Shown here: positions 1 to 8,586 of the stretch, piece after piece
Layout: every line of letters starts with the position of its first letter
Position numbering within the stretch: the first letter of the stretch is position 1
Assembly: GCA_965203265.1 (NCBI GenBank)
Contig: CBDBBV010000002.1
Span: 1,798,001-1,862,000, forward strand
Source: JAHRAW01 sp965203265
Lineage (GTDB): Bacteria; Pseudomonadota; Gammaproteobacteria; Arenicellales; Poriferihabitantaceae
DNA: 64,000 nt
Direction of reading: 5' to 3'
Notes under the pieces: model-generated
What the model saw: the letters and a program-made list of their open reading frames with translations, nothing else
Database searches by the model: none
What the model was told of the DNA's origin: nothing
Position numbers and translations under genes: made by a program

Positions 1-32
1 ATGCGGATTTGTGGCGGGTTCGCCGGAGTGTA

Positions 33-1691
33 TCAAGAATTTTCACGATTCTCCTCGGCGGGGTCGGCGAAGAAGCCGGAAGTGATGGGGTATCTCCGAT
101 CCTTGCCGAAGGCTCGGTGGGTAACCCGTACCCCCGGCGCCGCCTGTCTGCGCTTGTATTCGTTGGCGACTACCAGAGCGATGACGCGGTGCACGGTTTG
201 CGCGTCGTGTCCGGCGGCGATGATCTGCTCCGCCGAGCGATCGTAGCGGATGAAATCTTCGAGGATGGGGTCGAGGATTTCGTAGGGCGGCAGGTTGTCG
301 CTGTCGAGTTGGTCGGGCGCCAGTTCGGCCGAGGGCGGGCGGCGGATGATGCGCTCTGGAATCACCGGCGCGAGGCGGTTGCGGTAGCGCGCGAGTCGGT
401 ACACCATCATCTTCGGCACGTCCTTGATGGCGGAGAATCCGCCGGCCATGTCGCCGTACAGTGTGGCGTAGCCGACCGCCATTTCGCTCTTGTTGCCGGT
501 GGTCAGCACGAGGTGGCCGAGCTGGTTGGAGATGGCCATGAGGATCATGCCGCGACAACGCGCCTGTATGTTTTCCTCGGTGGCGGCGGTGCTTGCAGGG
601 GTGGCGGCGGTAGCGAATAGGGGTTCGAGCTGAGCCGTGGCGGCGGTGAACAGGGGTTCGATGGGGATGATTTCATAGCGCACGCCGAGGGCTTCGGCCA
701 TCTCGCGGGCGTCCTCGCGGCTCATGCTGCTGGTGTGGCGGGAGGGCATCATCACCGCCGTTACCCGCTCCTTGCCGACGGCGTCCACGGCGATGGCGAG
801 GCTGACCGCCGAGTCGATGCCGCCGGACAGGCCGAGCACCACGCCCGGAAAGTTGTTCTTTTCTATGTAGTCGCGCACGCCGAGGACGATGGCTCGGTAG
901 ATGAGCTCGGCGCCGCGCAGCCGCTCGGCGACCACGCCGGAGGCGAATTTTCCATCGCGGAAGATCACCGTTTCCAGAGTTTCGCGGAAGGCCGGCAGGC
1001 GCGCGGCGACTTCGCCGGCGGCATTCACCACCACCGAGTTGCCGTCGAACACCAGTTCGTCCTGACCGCCGACCTGATTGAGATAGATCATCGGCAGGCG
1101 GAATTCGCGCGCCTTCTCGCGCACCACTTTTTCCTCCCGCAGGAATGCCTGCTCGTTGTGAAACGGCGAGGCGTTGATGGATACCACCATCTGCGCGCCG
1201 AGCTCGGCGGATTGGCGCAGGGGGGCGGTGCGCCAGATGTCCTCGCACACGGTGAGGCCGACTCGCACGCCCGCGATGTCGGTTACCACGGCTTCCCGCC
1301 CGGCGGCGAAATAGCGCTTTTCATCGAACACCGCATAGTTCGGCAGATGCCGCTTGCGGTAGCGCGCGCGCACTTGGCCGTCTCGCAGTACCGAAAGGGC
1401 GTTGAATACCTTGTCGTCCTGCAACAGCGGATGGCCGACGATCACGGTGATGCCGCGCACCGCCGCGCACAATTCGGCCAGATTTCGCTCGCACTGGGCG
1501 AGGAAGTCGGTGCGTAGTAGCAGGTCTTCGGGCGGGTAGCCGCTCACCGCCAGCTCGGGGAAAATCACCACATCGGCGGCGCAGCGGTCGCGGGCGGCGT
1601 GGCAGTGGCGCACGATCTTCGCCAGATTGCCGGCGAGATCGCCCACCGTGGGGTTGATCTGCGCCAACGCGAATTTCACTTCGCCGGGCAT
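33..1691 (-). CDS. nadE: Glutamine-dependent NAD+ synthetase
   Basis: This 552-residue cytosolic enzyme makes NAD+ from deamido-NAD+, ATP and glutamine, the last step of NAD synthesis. The N-terminal nitrilase-type glutaminase domain shows a plausible Glu46-Lys113-Cys149 triad (FPEL, YRKRH, TVCED). The C-terminal synthetase domain carries the ATP-pyrophosphatase loop SGGIDS at 289-294. The frame is open upstream, but the ATG at 1691 begins the conserved MPGEVKFALAQ segment and lies 11 bases after the tatC stop; the upstream extension is Arg-rich and overlaps tatC. It is the last gene of the his-tat-nadE run on this strand. The length fits two-domain bacterial NadE. Confidence 0.95.
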   Translation of the reverse strand: MPGEVKFALAQINPTVGDLAGNLAKIVRHCHAARDRCAADVVIFPELAVSGYPPEDLLLRTDFLAQCERNLAELCAAVRGITVIVGHPLLQDDKVFNALSVLRDGQVRARYRKRHLPNYAVFDEKRYFAAGREAVVTDIAGVRVGLTVCEDIWRTAPLRQSAELGAQMVVSINASPFHNEQAFLREEKVVREKAREFRLPMIYLNQVGGQDELVFDGNSVVVNAAGEVAARLPAFRETLETVIFRDGKFASGVVAERLRGAELIYRAIVLGVRDYIEKNNFPGVVLGLSGGIDSAVSLAIAVDAVGKERVTAVMMPSRHTSSMSREDAREMAEALGVRYEIIPIEPLFTAATAQLEPLFATAATPASTAATEENIQARCRGMILMAISNQLGHLVLTTGNKSEMAVGYATLYGDMAGGFSAIKDVPKMMVYRLARYRNRLAPVIPERIIRRPPSAELAPDQLDSDNLPPYEILDPILEDFIRYDRSAEQIIAAGHDAQTVHRVIALVVANEYKRRQAAPGVRVTHRAFGKDRRYPITSGFFADPAEENRENS

Positions 1692-1702
1692 GGCAGGTGA
1701 GA

Positions 1703-2500
1703 TCAGCCCGCCGCGTCCCGCTTGGCCTCGCCGCCGTCGTCGCCATATTCGTCTTCGTCTTCGGCGGGGCGCTTCGGCAGCAGGTATTTGGCGCACAGCA
1801 GGCCGGCTTCGAACAGCAGCCATACCGGAACGGCCAGCAGGGTTTGGGAAAAGATGTCCGGCGGGGTGAGCAACATGCCGACTACGAAGGCGCCGATGAT
1901 GATGTAGGGGCGCTTGGTCTTCAACTTTTCCACGGTGGTTACGCCCATGCGCAGCATCAGCAGGGTGGCCACCGGCACTTCGAAGGCGAGGCCGAAGGCG
2001 AAGAACAGTTTGATGACGAAGCTGAGATAGGCGTTGATGTCGGTCATCACCGCCACGCCCTCGGGGGCGGTACCGGCGAAGAATTTGAAGATGATCGGAA
2101 AGACGGCGAAATAGGCGAAGGCGATGCCGAGGTAGAACAACACGCTGCTGGACACCAATACCGGCACCACCAGCCGCTTTTCATTTGCATACAGGCCGGG
2201 CGCGACGAAGGCCCACAACTGATACAGCAGATACGGCACGGCCACGGCAAAGGCGCACGCCAGAGCGAATTTGAAGGGCACGAAGAAGGGGGCGTGGGGT
2301 TGGGTGGCGATCATGCTGTTGCCCTCGGGCAGCGCCGTCATGAGCGGCTTGGCCAGCACTTCGTACAGGTCGTTGGCGAACGGCGCCAGCACGATGAACA
2401 CCACCAGCACCGAGCCGAAGGCGCGCATCAGCCGATCGCGCAATTCCACCAGATGGGAGATGAGCGAGCCTTCGGCGTTTTCGTTCAGGCCGACTTTCAT
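1703..2500 (-). CDS. tatC: Twin-arginine translocase subunit TatC
   Basis: This 265-residue inner-membrane protein is the signal-peptide receptor of the Tat system, which exports folded proteins. The N-terminal segment SHLVELRDRLMRA is the classic TatC cytoplasmic motif. Several long hydrophobic helices follow, with FELPVATL-type and GMLLTPPD-type loops (here FEVPVATLL and GMLLTPPDIFSQ) typical of the family. The start overlaps the tatB stop by four bases (ATGA), so translation is probably coupled. The tail after about residue 240 is charged. The gene order tatA-tatB-tatC is canonical. Confidence 0.96.
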   Translation of the reverse strand: MKVGLNENAEGSLISHLVELRDRLMRAFGSVLVVFIVLAPFANDLYEVLAKPLMTALPEGNSMIATQPHAPFFVPFKFALACAFAVAVPYLLYQLWAFVAPGLYANEKRLVVPVLVSSSVLFYLGIAFAYFAVFPIIFKFFAGTAPEGVAVMTDINAYLSFVIKLFFAFGLAFEVPVATLLMLRMGVTTVEKLKTKRPYIIIGAFVVGMLLTPPDIFSQTLLAVPVWLLFEAGLLCAKYLLPKRPAEDEDEYGDDGGEAKRDAAG

Positions 2501-3105
2501 GCCGCTTCGGTGGGTTGGGTGGATTGGGCGGGCGGAGGCGGGGAGGCGTCAACGTCTGAGTCGACGGCTTTTTTGGCGGTTTTTTTCGCCGTTTTTTTGC
2601 GGTTGGAAGGGGATTTTACGACTGTTGCGGCATCCGAATCGGCAGGCGGTTTTGCCGTCTTTTTCGCAACTCTTTTCCGGCTAGTGGCCTTTTTCGCGGT
2701 TTTTTTCCGGCTGACCGTCTTTTTCGCGGTTTTCTGCCCTCCGGCGGGGGATTTTGCCGCCTTTTTCGCGGCGCTCTGCTCGTCCTCGTTGCCGTCCTGA
2801 TCCCCGCTTGCGCCGGATTTCTCATGCAACGGCGACGCTTCCTCGAAGGTTTTTCGCAGGGATTCGCCGGTGGCGCCGGCAGCGTTCTTGATGTCGGCGA
2901 AATCCTTCTTCAATTCGTCCGCATCGACCACCTTGTGCTCGCGAATTTCGCGGTCGATGTCGGCCTTCACATCGCGCACCATCCTGCGAGCCTTCCCCAC
3001 CCACAGGCCGACGGTGTGCGCCACCCCCGGCAGGCGCTCCGGGCCGACGATGATCAGGGCGACGGCGCCGATCAGCGCCAGTTCCCAGAAACCGACATCG
3101 AACAT
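2497..3105 (-). CDS. tatB: Sec-independent translocase TatB with a long lysine-rich tail
   Basis: TatB works with TatC to bind Tat signal peptides at the inner membrane. The first 25 residues form the transmembrane helix and hinge (FWELALIGAVALIIVGPERLP), followed by an amphipathic helix to about residue 60. From about residue 100 the 202-residue protein becomes a low-complexity tail with repeated KKTAKK and SRKKTAKK units, resembling histone H1-like tails and much more basic than usual TatB tails. The DNA for the tail is a run of near-repeats. It is placed between tatA (42 bases upstream) and tatC (4-base overlap), which supports TatB over a second TatA. Confidence 0.93.
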   Translation of the reverse strand: MFDVGFWELALIGAVALIIVGPERLPGVAHTVGLWVGKARRMVRDVKADIDREIREHKVVDADELKKDFADIKNAAGATGESLRKTFEEASPLHEKSGASGDQDGNEDEQSAAKKAAKSPAGGQKTAKKTVSRKKTAKKATSRKRVAKKTAKPPADSDAATVVKSPSNRKKTAKKTAKKAVDSDVDASPPPPAQSTQPTEAA

Positions 3106-3147
3106 GCCGAGATGCCGTGCGCTGGCCGCTGCGAAGCCCCGAGGCGA

Positions 3148-3417
3148 TCAGTCCTTGCCGTCTTTGCGGCGCTCAACTACCGGCGCCTCCTCGCTCGGCT
3201 CGGCAGGCTGCCCGGCGTCGGCGGAATCGGCGATCGCTTCGGCGGTATCGTCCTTCTCCGCGTTTGCCGCGTTCTCCTCGTTCACCGCCTTCTTGAAGCC
3301 GCGAACGGCGCCGCCGAGGTCGCCGCCGAGGTTGCGCAGTTTCTTGGTGCCGAACAGCAGCAGCACGATCACCAGAATGATCAGCAACTGCCAGATACTA
3401 ATGCCGCCGAAGCCCAT
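3148..3417 (-). CDS. tatA: Sec-independent translocase TatA
   Basis: This 89-residue protein forms the oligomeric pore-like component of Tat translocation. It has the family layout: a short periplasmic start, one transmembrane helix (IWQLLIILVIVLLLFG), the hinge TKKLRNLGGDLG and an amphipathic helix ending near residue 45, then an acidic, alanine-rich soluble tail. It lies between hisI (56 bases upstream) and tatB, so the histidine and Tat genes probably share a transcript, a linkage common in gammaproteobacteria. Confidence 0.95.
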   Translation of the reverse strand: MGFGGISIWQLLIILVIVLLLFGTKKLRNLGGDLGGAVRGFKKAVNEENAANAEKDDTAEAIADSADAGQPAEPSEEAPVVERRKDGKD

Positions 3418-3473
3418 GATTTTGTCCCCTTATTTGGTGTTGATCGGATGCGCCTAGTGTACACGCTACACGC

Positions 3474-3884
3474 TCAGGATGGTTGCCGGCGGTAAATTTC
3501 GCCGGGATCCTGCAGCACCGGATCGACCTCCCGCCATTGCCCCTGTTCGTAGCGCCGGTAAAAGCAGTTGTGGCGGCCGGTGTGGCAGGCGATGCCGCCG
3601 AGCTGCTCCACCTGCATGAGCACGGTATCGCCGTCGCAATCCAGACGGATTTCCATGAGTACTTGTACATGGCCGGACTCCTCGCCCTTGCGCCACAGTT
3701 TTTGCCGGGAGCGCGAATAATACACCGCCCGCCCTTCGGCGATGGTGGCTTCGAGCGCTTGGCGATTCATCCACGCCATCATCAGCACCTTGCCGCTGGC
3801 GTGTTCCTGCGCGATGGCCGGCACGAGGCCGGCTTCGTTCCACTTGACTTGTTGGAATAACGATTGCGATTGCGATTGGTTCAT
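3474..3884 (-). CDS. hisI: Phosphoribosyl-AMP cyclohydrolase
   Basis: This single-domain 136-residue enzyme opens the purine ring of phosphoribosyl-AMP, the third step of histidine synthesis. Visible family features are the WMN motif near residue 38, YYSRSR near 55-60, the acidic metal-binding run DCDGD at 82-86 and zinc-binding Cys100 and Cys107 in GGIACHTGRHNC. There is no fused HisE domain, and no hisE gene follows although hisE commonly sits here before tatA. The pyrophosphohydrolase step must therefore be encoded elsewhere. It follows hisF by 35 bases. Confidence 0.95.
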   Translation of the reverse strand: MNQSQSQSLFQQVKWNEAGLVPAIAQEHASGKVLMMAWMNRQALEATIAEGRAVYYSRSRQKLWRKGEESGHVQVLMEIRLDCDGDTVLMQVEQLGGIACHTGRHNCFYRRYEQGQWREVDPVLQDPGEIYRRQPS

Positions 3885-3919
3885 GTCGATTTGAACGCCT
3901 CCTTGTCGGGTTCAGTGTT

Positions 3920-4690
3920 TCAGATTCTAACCTCGATACCGCGCTCGGCCAGAAACTGCTTGGCCTGATGCACCGTGTATTCGCCGAAATGGAAGATGCT
4001 GGCCGCCAGCACCGCGTCGGCGCCGCCGTGCACTATGCCGTCGGCGAGGTGCTGCAGGTCGCCGACTCCGCCGGAAGCGATCACCGGCACGCTCGCGGCC
4101 TCGGCGATTCGCCGGGTGAGATCGAGGTCGAAGCCGTTGCGCGTGCCGTCTCGATCCATGCTGGTTACCAGCAATTCTCCGGCACCCAGCCGCACCATTT
4201 CGCGCGCCCATTCGACCGCGTCCATGCCCCTCGGCGTGCGCCCGCCGTGGGTATGGATTTCCCATCTCGGCTGGGCGCCGAAGGCGATCTGTCTGGCGTC
4301 CAGCGCGACCACGATGCACTGGCTGCCGAAATGCTCGCTGGCCTCGCGGATGAACTGCGGGCGCGCCACCGCGGCGGTGTTGATGGACACCTTGTCGGCA
4401 CCGGCGCACAGCAGTCGGCGCACATCGTCGAGTCGGCGGATGCCGCCGCCCACGGTGAGCGGGATGAACACCTCGCCGGCCACCTGTTCGACCACGCTGA
4501 CGATGGTGTCGCGCGCGTCCGAGCTGGCGGTGATGTCGAGGAAGGCGATTTCGTCGGCACCCTGACGATCATAGCGCCGCGCCACCTCGACCGGATCGCC
4601 TGCGTCGACGATGTCCACGAAGCGCACGCCCTTGACCACTCGCCCAGCGTCCACATCGAGACAGGGGATGATGCGTTTGGCCAGCGCCAT
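3920..4690 (-). CDS. hisF: Imidazole glycerol phosphate synthase, cyclase subunit
   Basis: HisF is the (beta/alpha)8-barrel half of imidazole glycerol phosphate synthase. It uses ammonia from HisH to make imidazole glycerol phosphate and AICAR. The 256-residue protein starts at the ATG at 4690 (MALAKRIIPCLDVDAGRVVKG), which places the catalytic Asp at residue 12; a longer open frame upstream is not conserved-looking. Phosphate-binding segments TVGGGIRRLDD and VIASGGVGDL are visible in the two half-barrels. It lies 31 bases after hisA in the hisBHAFI operon. Confidence 0.96.
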   Translation of the reverse strand: MALAKRIIPCLDVDAGRVVKGVRFVDIVDAGDPVEVARRYDRQGADEIAFLDITASSDARDTIVSVVEQVAGEVFIPLTVGGGIRRLDDVRRLLCAGADKVSINTAAVARPQFIREASEHFGSQCIVVALDARQIAFGAQPRWEIHTHGGRTPRGMDAVEWAREMVRLGAGELLVTSMDRDGTRNGFDLDLTRRIAEAASVPVIASGGVGDLQHLADGIVHGGADAVLAASIFHFGEYTVHQAKQFLAERGIEVRI

Positions 4691-4721
4691 GGAGTACCTC
4701 GGGGGAAGGGGCGGGGCGCCG

Positions 4722-5477
4722 CTACAGGCCGAAGGCGGCGCGTCCGGCGATTTCGTCGGCGGCTCGCTGCCCCTCGGCAAAACACAAGGTGCCCTCGTAG
4801 ATGGCGCGCCCGGTGATGGCGCCGATGATGCCGGCGTCCGCGACTTCCGCGAGTTTGCGCACATTGTCGATATTGTGTATCCCGCCGGAGGCGATCACCG
4901 GAATGTTCACCGCGTTTGCCAACTTGAGGGTGGCTTCGATGTTGACTCCCTGCATCATGCCGTCTCGGGCGATGTCGGTATAGATGATGGCCTCGACGCC
5001 ATCCGACTCGAAATGCTGCGCCATGTCGATCACATCGTGGCGCGACAGTTTCGACCAGCCGTCGGTGGCCACCCGCCCGTCTCTGGCGTCCAGACCGACG
5101 ATGATGTGAGTGGGAAATTCGGCGCACAGGTCGCTGATGAAGTGCGGCTGGGCGACCGCGCGGGTGCCGATGATCACATAGCGCACGCCCGCCTGAATGT
5201 AGATGTCCACGGTTTCCTCCGAGCGGATGCCGCCGCCCGCCTGAATTGGCACATCCGGATATTTTTCGGCGATGCGGTGTATCACATCGGCGTTGACCGG
5301 CTCGCCGCTGAAGGCGCCGTCGAGATCGACCAGATGCAATCGCCGCGCACCGGCCTCGACCCAGCGCGTCGCCATCGCCAGCGGGTCGTCGGAGAATACC
5401 GTGGCGTCGTCCATGTCGCCCTGACGCAGGCGCACGCACTTGCCCTCCTTCAGGTCGATGGCCGGAATCAGCAGCAT
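4722..5477 (-). CDS. hisA: ProFAR isomerase
   Basis: HisA is a 251-residue (beta/alpha)8 barrel that performs the Amadori rearrangement of ProFAR to PRFAR in histidine synthesis. The start is the ATG at 5477, giving MLLIPAIDLKEGKCVRLRQG with the catalytic Asp at residue 8. The half-barrel phosphate sites IQAGGGIRS and VIASGGIHNIDN are present. The gap to the hisH stop is only five bases. The upstream in-frame extension overlaps hisH and is a frame shadow. Confidence 0.96.
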   Translation of the reverse strand: MLLIPAIDLKEGKCVRLRQGDMDDATVFSDDPLAMATRWVEAGARRLHLVDLDGAFSGEPVNADVIHRIAEKYPDVPIQAGGGIRSEETVDIYIQAGVRYVIIGTRAVAQPHFISDLCAEFPTHIIVGLDARDGRVATDGWSKLSRHDVIDMAQHFESDGVEAIIYTDIARDGMMQGVNIEATLKLANAVNIPVIASGGIHNIDNVRKLAEVADAGIIGAITGRAIYEGTLCFAEGQRAADEIAGRAAFGL

Positions 5478-5482
5478 GGCCG

Positions 5483-6130
5483 TCAAGCGCCGTTCCAGTT
5501 GACGAAATTGCGCAGCAGTTGCAGCCCCGCCTGCTGGCTCTTTTCCGGATGGAACTGGGTGGCGAAGAGGTTGTCGCGCGCCGCCGCCGCGGTGAAGGTG
5601 TTGCCGTATTCGCAGGTGCCGACTACCTCGTCCCCTTGTTCGCTGTCGACGAAATAGCTGTGCACGAAATAGAAACGCTGGTGGTCGTCTATGCCGTGCC
5701 ACAACGGATGGTCGCGCACCCGGCGCACCCGATTCCAGCCCATGTGCGGAATCTTGCGCGCGCCGGAGGAGGAGGAGGTCGGGCGAGCACCGGCAAAATG
5801 CCTGACCGTGCCGGCGAACAGGCCGAGGCCCGGAGTGCCGCCGTTTTCCTCGCTGCGGCCGTACAGGGCTTGCAAACCGAGGCAGATGCCCAGCACTGGG
5901 CCCCGCCGAAGCCGGGCGGTTACCGCTTCATGCAATTCGGCATTGGCGTTCAGCCGGTTGACCCAGACGCCGAGCGCGCCCTGACCGGGCAACACCAGAT
6001 GGTCGGCGGCGGCGATGACGGCGGGATCGGCACTGACGCGCACCTGCGCGGCGGTGCACACATGCGCCAGCGCCTTGCTCACCGAGCGCAGGTTACCGGC
6101 GCCGAGATCGACGATGACGATGGCGGACAA
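5483..6130 (-). CDS. hisH: Imidazole glycerol phosphate synthase, glutaminase subunit
   Basis: HisH is the class I glutamine amidotransferase that supplies ammonia to HisF. The 215-residue protein shows the nucleophile elbow GICLGLQ with Cys83 and the His194/Glu196 pair in QFHPEKS near the C terminus. The oxyanion segment reads LVLPGQGALG. A short serine run (SSSS) before the conserved RKIPHMGWN motif looks like a low-complexity insertion. The start directly abuts the hisB stop with no gap. Confidence 0.96.
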   Translation of the reverse strand: MSAIVIVDLGAGNLRSVSKALAHVCTAAQVRVSADPAVIAAADHLVLPGQGALGVWVNRLNANAELHEAVTARLRRGPVLGICLGLQALYGRSEENGGTPGLGLFAGTVRHFAGARPTSSSSGARKIPHMGWNRVRRVRDHPLWHGIDDHQRFYFVHSYFVDSEQGDEVVGTCEYGNTFTAAAARDNLFATQFHPEKSQQAGLQLLRNFVNWNGA

Positions 6131-6721
6131 TTACAGCAGGCCCTTGGTCGAGGGAATATCCGTCATCTTCGCGTCGGCCTCCAGCGCCATGCGCACGGCA
6201 CGGCCGAACGCCTTGAAGATGGTTTCGGCGATGTGGTGGGAGTTGGCGCCGCGCAGATTGTCGATATGCAAGGTCGTCAGGGCGTGATTGCAGAAGCCCT
6301 GAAAGAATTCGTGCACCAGAGCGGTGGCGAATTTGCCGATGGCGGCGTCGGGGAAATCCGCCTGCATGGTCAACAGCGGCCTGCCGGAGAAGTCCACCAC
6401 CACCCGGCTGAGCGCCTCGTCCAGCGGCACGAATGCGTGGCCGTAGCGGCGGATGCCCTTCTTGTCGCCGACCGCGCGGGTTACCGCTTGCCCCAGAGTG
6501 ATGCCGATGTCCTCCACCGTGTGGTGGTCGTCTATGTGCAAGTCGCCGCTGGCGGTGATGTCCAAATCCATCGCCCCGTGGCGGGCGACCTGATCGAGCA
6601 TGTGTTCGAGGAACGGCACGCCGGTGTGCAATGTGGCGTTGCCGCTGCCGTCGAGGTTGATCGATACGGATACTTCGGTTTCCCGGGTAGTGCGGGTAAC
6701 CTGAGCGGTTCTGTCGGTCAT
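6131..6721 (-). CDS. hisB: Imidazoleglycerol-phosphate dehydratase
   Basis: This single-domain, 196-residue manganese enzyme dehydrates imidazole glycerol phosphate to imidazole acetol phosphate. Metal-binding histidine motifs LEHMLDQVARHG and DDHHTVEDIG are visible. The HAD-type histidinol-phosphatase domain found in enterobacterial HisB is absent, so that activity must come from another gene. The ATG at 6721 begins a conserved IGPD N terminus (RTTRETEVSVSINLDGSG); the longer open frame upstream runs through the intergenic region. It is the first gene of the his-tat-nadE run and diverges from dprA. Confidence 0.95.
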   Translation of the reverse strand: MTDRTAQVTRTTRETEVSVSINLDGSGNATLHTGVPFLEHMLDQVARHGAMDLDITASGDLHIDDHHTVEDIGITLGQAVTRAVGDKKGIRRYGHAFVPLDEALSRVVVDFSGRPLLTMQADFPDAAIGKFATALVHEFFQGFCNHALTTLHIDNLRGANSHHIAETIFKAFGRAVRMALEADAKMTDIPSTKGLL

Positions 6722-6874
6722 GGTGGGGGTAGGTATACGGGTTCGGGGGCTAGGTGAATGCGGCGGGGCGCACTGAATCGGGGTCGGAGCCGGCGGATGG
6801 CGGATAGGGTAACTGCGTTCGCCTGTAAGTGTACAACAATCATCTGGCGAAACCCACCACCGGCGAATCGGGTT

Positions 6875-6882
6875 GCTATAAT
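6875..6882 (+). promoter_or_regulatory. Probable extended -10 promoter of dprA
   Basis: The sequence TTGCTATAATCC at 6873-6884 contains a perfect TATAAT (6877-6882) preceded by an extended -10 TG one base upstream. No good -35 hexamer is found at the standard distance. It lies about 85 bases before the dprA start in the divergent hisB-dprA gap. The same -10 followed by CCGCCGCC recurs before hppA. Confidence 0.5.
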
Positions 6883-6966
6883 CCGCCGCCCGCCGCAGCA
6901 AAACGCCACGGAACGGCATTTCCCCGATCCGCCAACGGCGCGCACACCGCTCGGCGAGAAAAATCC

Positions 6967-8064
6967 ATGCAAAAGGAATGGCTTCAACTCATCCACCTGA
7001 AGGGACTGCCGGTCGCAGCCAAGCGCGCGCTGGTGGGCGAACTGGGCTCGCCGACCGCGGTGTTGCGGCTGAGCGCCTCGGCGCGCGCCAAACTCCTCGA
7101 ACAACTGGGCGTGGAAGTGCGCCGTTCGCGCGCAACCGCAAAGGCGGCGCAATATCCGCACGCCGATTCCGATGTGGAAATTCTGGCGCGCATCGGCGCC
7201 GACTTCATCGGCTTCAACGAGGCCGATTTCCCGCCCCTGCTCAATCAGATCAGCGACCCGCCCCTCGGCCTGTTCGTGCTGGGGGAGCGTGCCCTGTTGC
7301 ATAGTCCGCAACTGGCCATAGTCGGCAGCCGCACGCCCACCCCCACCGGGCGGCGCGCCACCGAGCGGTTCGCGGCGGAACTGTGCGCCCTCGGCCTGAG
7401 CATCACCAGCGGCATGGCGCGGGGAATCGATCATTGCGCCCATCGCGGCTGCCTCGACGCCGCCGGTGCAACCATCGCGGTAACCGCCACCGGCATCGAT
7501 GTGGCCTATCCGCGCGCCAATGAATCTTTGTATCGGGAGATCGCGGAAAAGGGGCTGGTCGTCTCCGAATATCCGCCGGGAACCCCGCCCATGCGCGCCT
7601 ATTTCCCCCAGCGCAACCGCATCATCAGCGGCCTCGCTCTCGGCACGCTGGTGGTCGAGGCCGGCATCCGCAGCGGTAGTTTGATCACCGCCCGGCTGGC
7701 CGGAGAGCAGGGGCGGGAGGTGTTCGCCGTGCCCGGATCAATTCACTCGTCGCTCAGCCGCGGCTGTCATCACCTACTCCGGCAGGGCGCCAAACTGGTG
7801 GAAACAACCTCGGATATTCTCGAGGAGATCGGGCAGTTCTTCACCCCCGCGCCGCCTCGGAGCGCCGCCGCGCCGAAGCACGCGCCGCGACGCCGGGATC
7901 TCCCGCCGCTGTACAACCTGATAGACTACACACCTACCAGCATGGACGAGCTGATCGCACGAAGCGGATTGACGGCGGATCAAGTTTCATACATCCTAAT
8001 GGAACTGGAACTGGAGGGATTGATCGCCTCTTCGTCCGCAGGCTACCAAAAATTGCCGCAATGA
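6967..8064 (+). CDS. dprA: DNA processing protein DprA
   Basis: DprA protects incoming single-stranded DNA and loads RecA during natural transformation. The 365-residue protein has the Rossmann-like core with AIVGSRTPTPTGR, SGMARGIDHCAH and FPQRNRIISGLA, and a C-terminal winged-helix-like segment from about residue 315. The ATG at 6967 is chosen because it begins the conserved region (MQKEWLQLIHL); the longer open frame upstream crosses the likely promoter. It is followed by smg and topB, an order shared by many beta- and gammaproteobacteria. Confidence 0.95.
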   Translation: MQKEWLQLIHLKGLPVAAKRALVGELGSPTAVLRLSASARAKLLEQLGVEVRRSRATAKAAQYPHADSDVEILARIGADFIGFNEADFPPLLNQISDPPLGLFVLGERALLHSPQLAIVGSRTPTPTGRRATERFAAELCALGLSITSGMARGIDHCAHRGCLDAAGATIAVTATGIDVAYPRANESLYREIAEKGLVVSEYPPGTPPMRAYFPQRNRIISGLALGTLVVEAGIRSGSLITARLAGEQGREVFAVPGSIHSSLSRGCHHLLRQGAKLVETTSDILEEIGQFFTPAPPRSAAAPKHAPRRRDLPPLYNLIDYTPTSMDELIARSGLTADQVSYILMELELEGLIASSSAGYQKLPQ

Positions 8065-8101
8065 CCATTCCCAGCTGCCGACCTTACCGGATTCGACTCA
8101 A

Positions 8102-8584
8102 ATGAAAGAAAACGTACTCGATGTTCTCATCTACCTGTTTGAAAACTACATGTTCGACGAAGAGGGCTATGAACCCGATCAGGAAACGCTGGCGCAGGCG
8201 CTCAGTCAGGCCGGATTCGAGCACAGCATGATCGACCGCGCCTTCGACTGGCTGGAAAATCTCGCGCAACTGTGCGAGCGCAACGCCACCGAGCCGCCCA
8301 CCGCCGACCACGCCGCCCTGCGCCACTATGCGCCGCAAGAGGTCGAGCGCATCGGCATCGAGGCGCAGGGACTGTTGCTGAATCTGCAGCAGTGCGGCGT
8401 GCTCGACGCGATTTCCCGGGAGATGGTGATCAATCAGCTCATGGCGCTGGAGGTGGACAGCATCGACATCGACCATCTCAAATGGGTGATCCTGATGGTG
8501 CTGAGCAACTACTCCGGCGGCGAGGGGGTTTCCGAGCTGACCGAGTCTCTGGTTCTGGACGGGCTGCATACCTGCATTCACTAG
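8102..8584 (+). CDS. smg: Smg family protein (DUF494)
   Basis: This 160-residue acidic, helical protein matches the Smg family, which is conserved next to dprA in proteobacteria. Its molecular role is not established. The N terminus MKENVLDVLIYLFENYM and the C-terminal segment DIDHLKWVILMVLSNY are family hallmarks. It starts 37 bases after dprA and ends two bases before the topB start, so the three genes are probably co-transcribed. No catalytic motif is visible. Confidence 0.92.
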   Translation: MKENVLDVLIYLFENYMFDEEGYEPDQETLAQALSQAGFEHSMIDRAFDWLENLAQLCERNATEPPTADHAALRHYAPQEVERIGIEAQGLLLNLQQCGVLDAISREMVINQLMALEVDSIDIDHLKWVILMVLSNYSGGEGVSELTESLVLDGLHTCIH

Positions 8585-8586
8585 GC

